Shown here: piece by piece, positions 63,337 to 64,000 of the stretch
How the letters are laid out: each line of letters begins with the position of its first letter
Position numbering within the stretch: position 1 is the first letter of the stretch
From: Jannaschia donghaensis
GTDB taxonomy: Bacteria > Pseudomonadota > Alphaproteobacteria > Rhodobacterales > Rhodobacteraceae
Assembly (NCBI RefSeq): GCF_001403795.1
Contig: NZ_CXSU01000011.1
Coordinates: 505,583-569,582 of the forward strand
Length of the DNA: 64,000 nucleotides
Direction: 5' to 3'
Notes under the pieces: model-generated
Database searches by the model: none
The model's input: only the letters and a program-made list of their open reading frames with translations
What the model was told of the DNA's origin: nothing
Position numbers and translations under genes: made by a program

Positions 63337-64000
63337 ATGGAAACGCAGAACGATCCGCACCGCCCGACCGTCCCACAGAACGATGCAGATATCGTTGTCG
63401 TCGGCGCGGGGCTTGCCGCCGCGATCCTCGCGCTGCGGCTGGCGGCTCTGTCAGTGCCGCCTCGGATCTTGCTGCTCGAGGCGTCGGACACCCCTTTCGG
63501 CGACAAGACCTGGTCGTTCCAGCGCACGGATGTCGCGCCAGGTGTCGAGGCCTGGCTCGACCATGCCATCGCCGCCGAATGGCCCACCCAGACGGTGCGC
63601 TTTGCCGACCTCAGACGCGAGATCGCGACCGGCTACGCCTCGATCACATCGGCCTCGATCGCCCGCGCCGTCGCGGCGACGGGGCACATCACGGTGCGAT
63701 CCGGCGCGCGCGCCACGCGCCTGACCCCGACCGAAGTCGTTCTGGACGGCGGCGCGCGGATCGCGGCGCGCTGCGTGATCGACGCGCGCGGCCATGCCCC
63801 GGGTGCCGCGATGCGGACGGCCTATCAGAAGTTCGTGGGCCTCAGGGTCCGCTTGGCTGCGCCGCACGGCATCGCCGCGCCGGTGATCATGGACGCCTCG
63901 GTGCCGCAGATCGACGGGTTCCGTTTCGTTTATCTGCTGCCGTTCTCGACCCGGGACATCATGATCGAGGACACGCGCTACGCCGATGGCGCGGCGCTGG
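63337..64000 (+). CDS. crtY: Lycopene beta-cyclase (3' end outside window)
   Basis: Flavoprotein-fold cyclase that forms beta rings on lycopene, giving beta-carotene. The first 221 residues are visible and open to the edge. The dinucleotide motif is IVVVGAGLAAAILALRL; KTWSFQRTDV, GYASITSASIARAV, YQKFVGLRVRL and FVYLLPFSTRDIMIEDTRY match bacterial CrtY closely. The ATG at 63337 lies four bases after GGAGG. Downstream crtI and crtB genes are likely beyond the window. The MEP enzyme genes dxs and ispA at 31-35 kb supply its precursors. Confidence 0.93.
   Translation, partial: METQNDPHRPTVPQNDADIVVVGAGLAAAILALRLAALSVPPRILLLEASDTPFGDKTWSFQRTDVAPGVEAWLDHAIAAEWPTQTVRFADLRREIATGYASITSASIARAVAATGHITVRSGARATRLTPTEVVLDGGARIAARCVIDARGHAPGAAMRTAYQKFVGLRVRLAAPHGIAAPVIMDASVPQIDGFRFVYLLPFSTRDIMIEDTRYADGAAL

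Overview
The window is about 64 kb of GC-rich chromosome, with coding dense on both strands and frequent 4-bp ATGA/GTGA overlaps. It reads as a marine Rhodobacterales (Roseobacter-group) alphaproteobacterium. The evidence is the gene blocks leuS-lptE-holA, nudix-cca, dxs-ispA-xseB-deacetylase-petR-petP-ilvE, the DUF2794 protein, an Hpt/PP2C response-regulator pair and a bacterial NavAb-type sodium channel. Assignment is from protein motifs only; no tRNA or rRNA gene was seen.

Layout. 1-3207: end of leuS, then lptE and holA (essential housekeeping). 3294-6115: GST plus an L-threonate-type catabolic operon (ltnD-otnC-otnI) without the kinase. 6106-12701: flavoprotein, HNH protein, M48 protease, YjgN/DUF898 membrane protein, msrA, an AbrB-type membrane protein and argG. 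12841-21038: PRC-barrel protein, membrane protein, ilvA, Hpt and PP2C signalling pair, Nudix proteins, Hsp33, CCA-adding enzyme and LysE exporter. 21075-27018: a heterodimeric-type ABC exporter pair, an rRNA/tRNA methyltransferase and a voltage-gated sodium channel. 27026-31893: a small exopolysaccharide locus (sugar transferase, epimerase, YjbH, YjbF and a YjbE-like peptide) ending in a strong terminator. 31940-38161: isoprenoid genes dxs and ispA, xseB, a deacetylase-family enzyme, petR/petP and ilvE. 38162-39820: a structured intergenic region, a DUF2794 gene and a lower-GC orphan gene.

39821-50475 is a catabolic island for a tricarboxylic or related acid. It holds a TctE/TctD two-component system, TctC-like binding protein, a TctA-TctB fusion permease, a PrpF/GalD-type isomerase, a D-2-hydroxyacid dehydrogenase, a second AbrB-type membrane protein, a GntR regulator with a perfect palindromic operator, and a TcuA-like flavoprotein. 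50482-57848 is a LacI-controlled sugar operon: regulator, binding protein, two unusual permeases, a GH63/MGH-type glycoside hydrolase and the ATPase. The hydrolase suggests mannosyl- or glucosyl-glycerate or a related glycoside as substrate. A perfect 16-bp LacI-type palindrome lies just upstream of lacI.

57922-61960 is a mobile-element graveyard: a degenerate IS5-family copy, a ParD/ParE module translationally coupled to a twice-frameshifted tyrosine integrase, and a degenerate IS1182-family copy whose 29-bp terminal repeats are still visible. Beyond it lies a membrane LytTR regulator divergent from crtY (lycopene beta-cyclase), which runs off the end and marks the start of a carotenoid locus.

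The features most worth follow-up are the acid-degradation island, the MalF-type permease carrying a DUF11/Ig-like periplasmic insertion, the coupled toxin-antitoxin-integrase operon, and the long inverted repeat behind ilvE.
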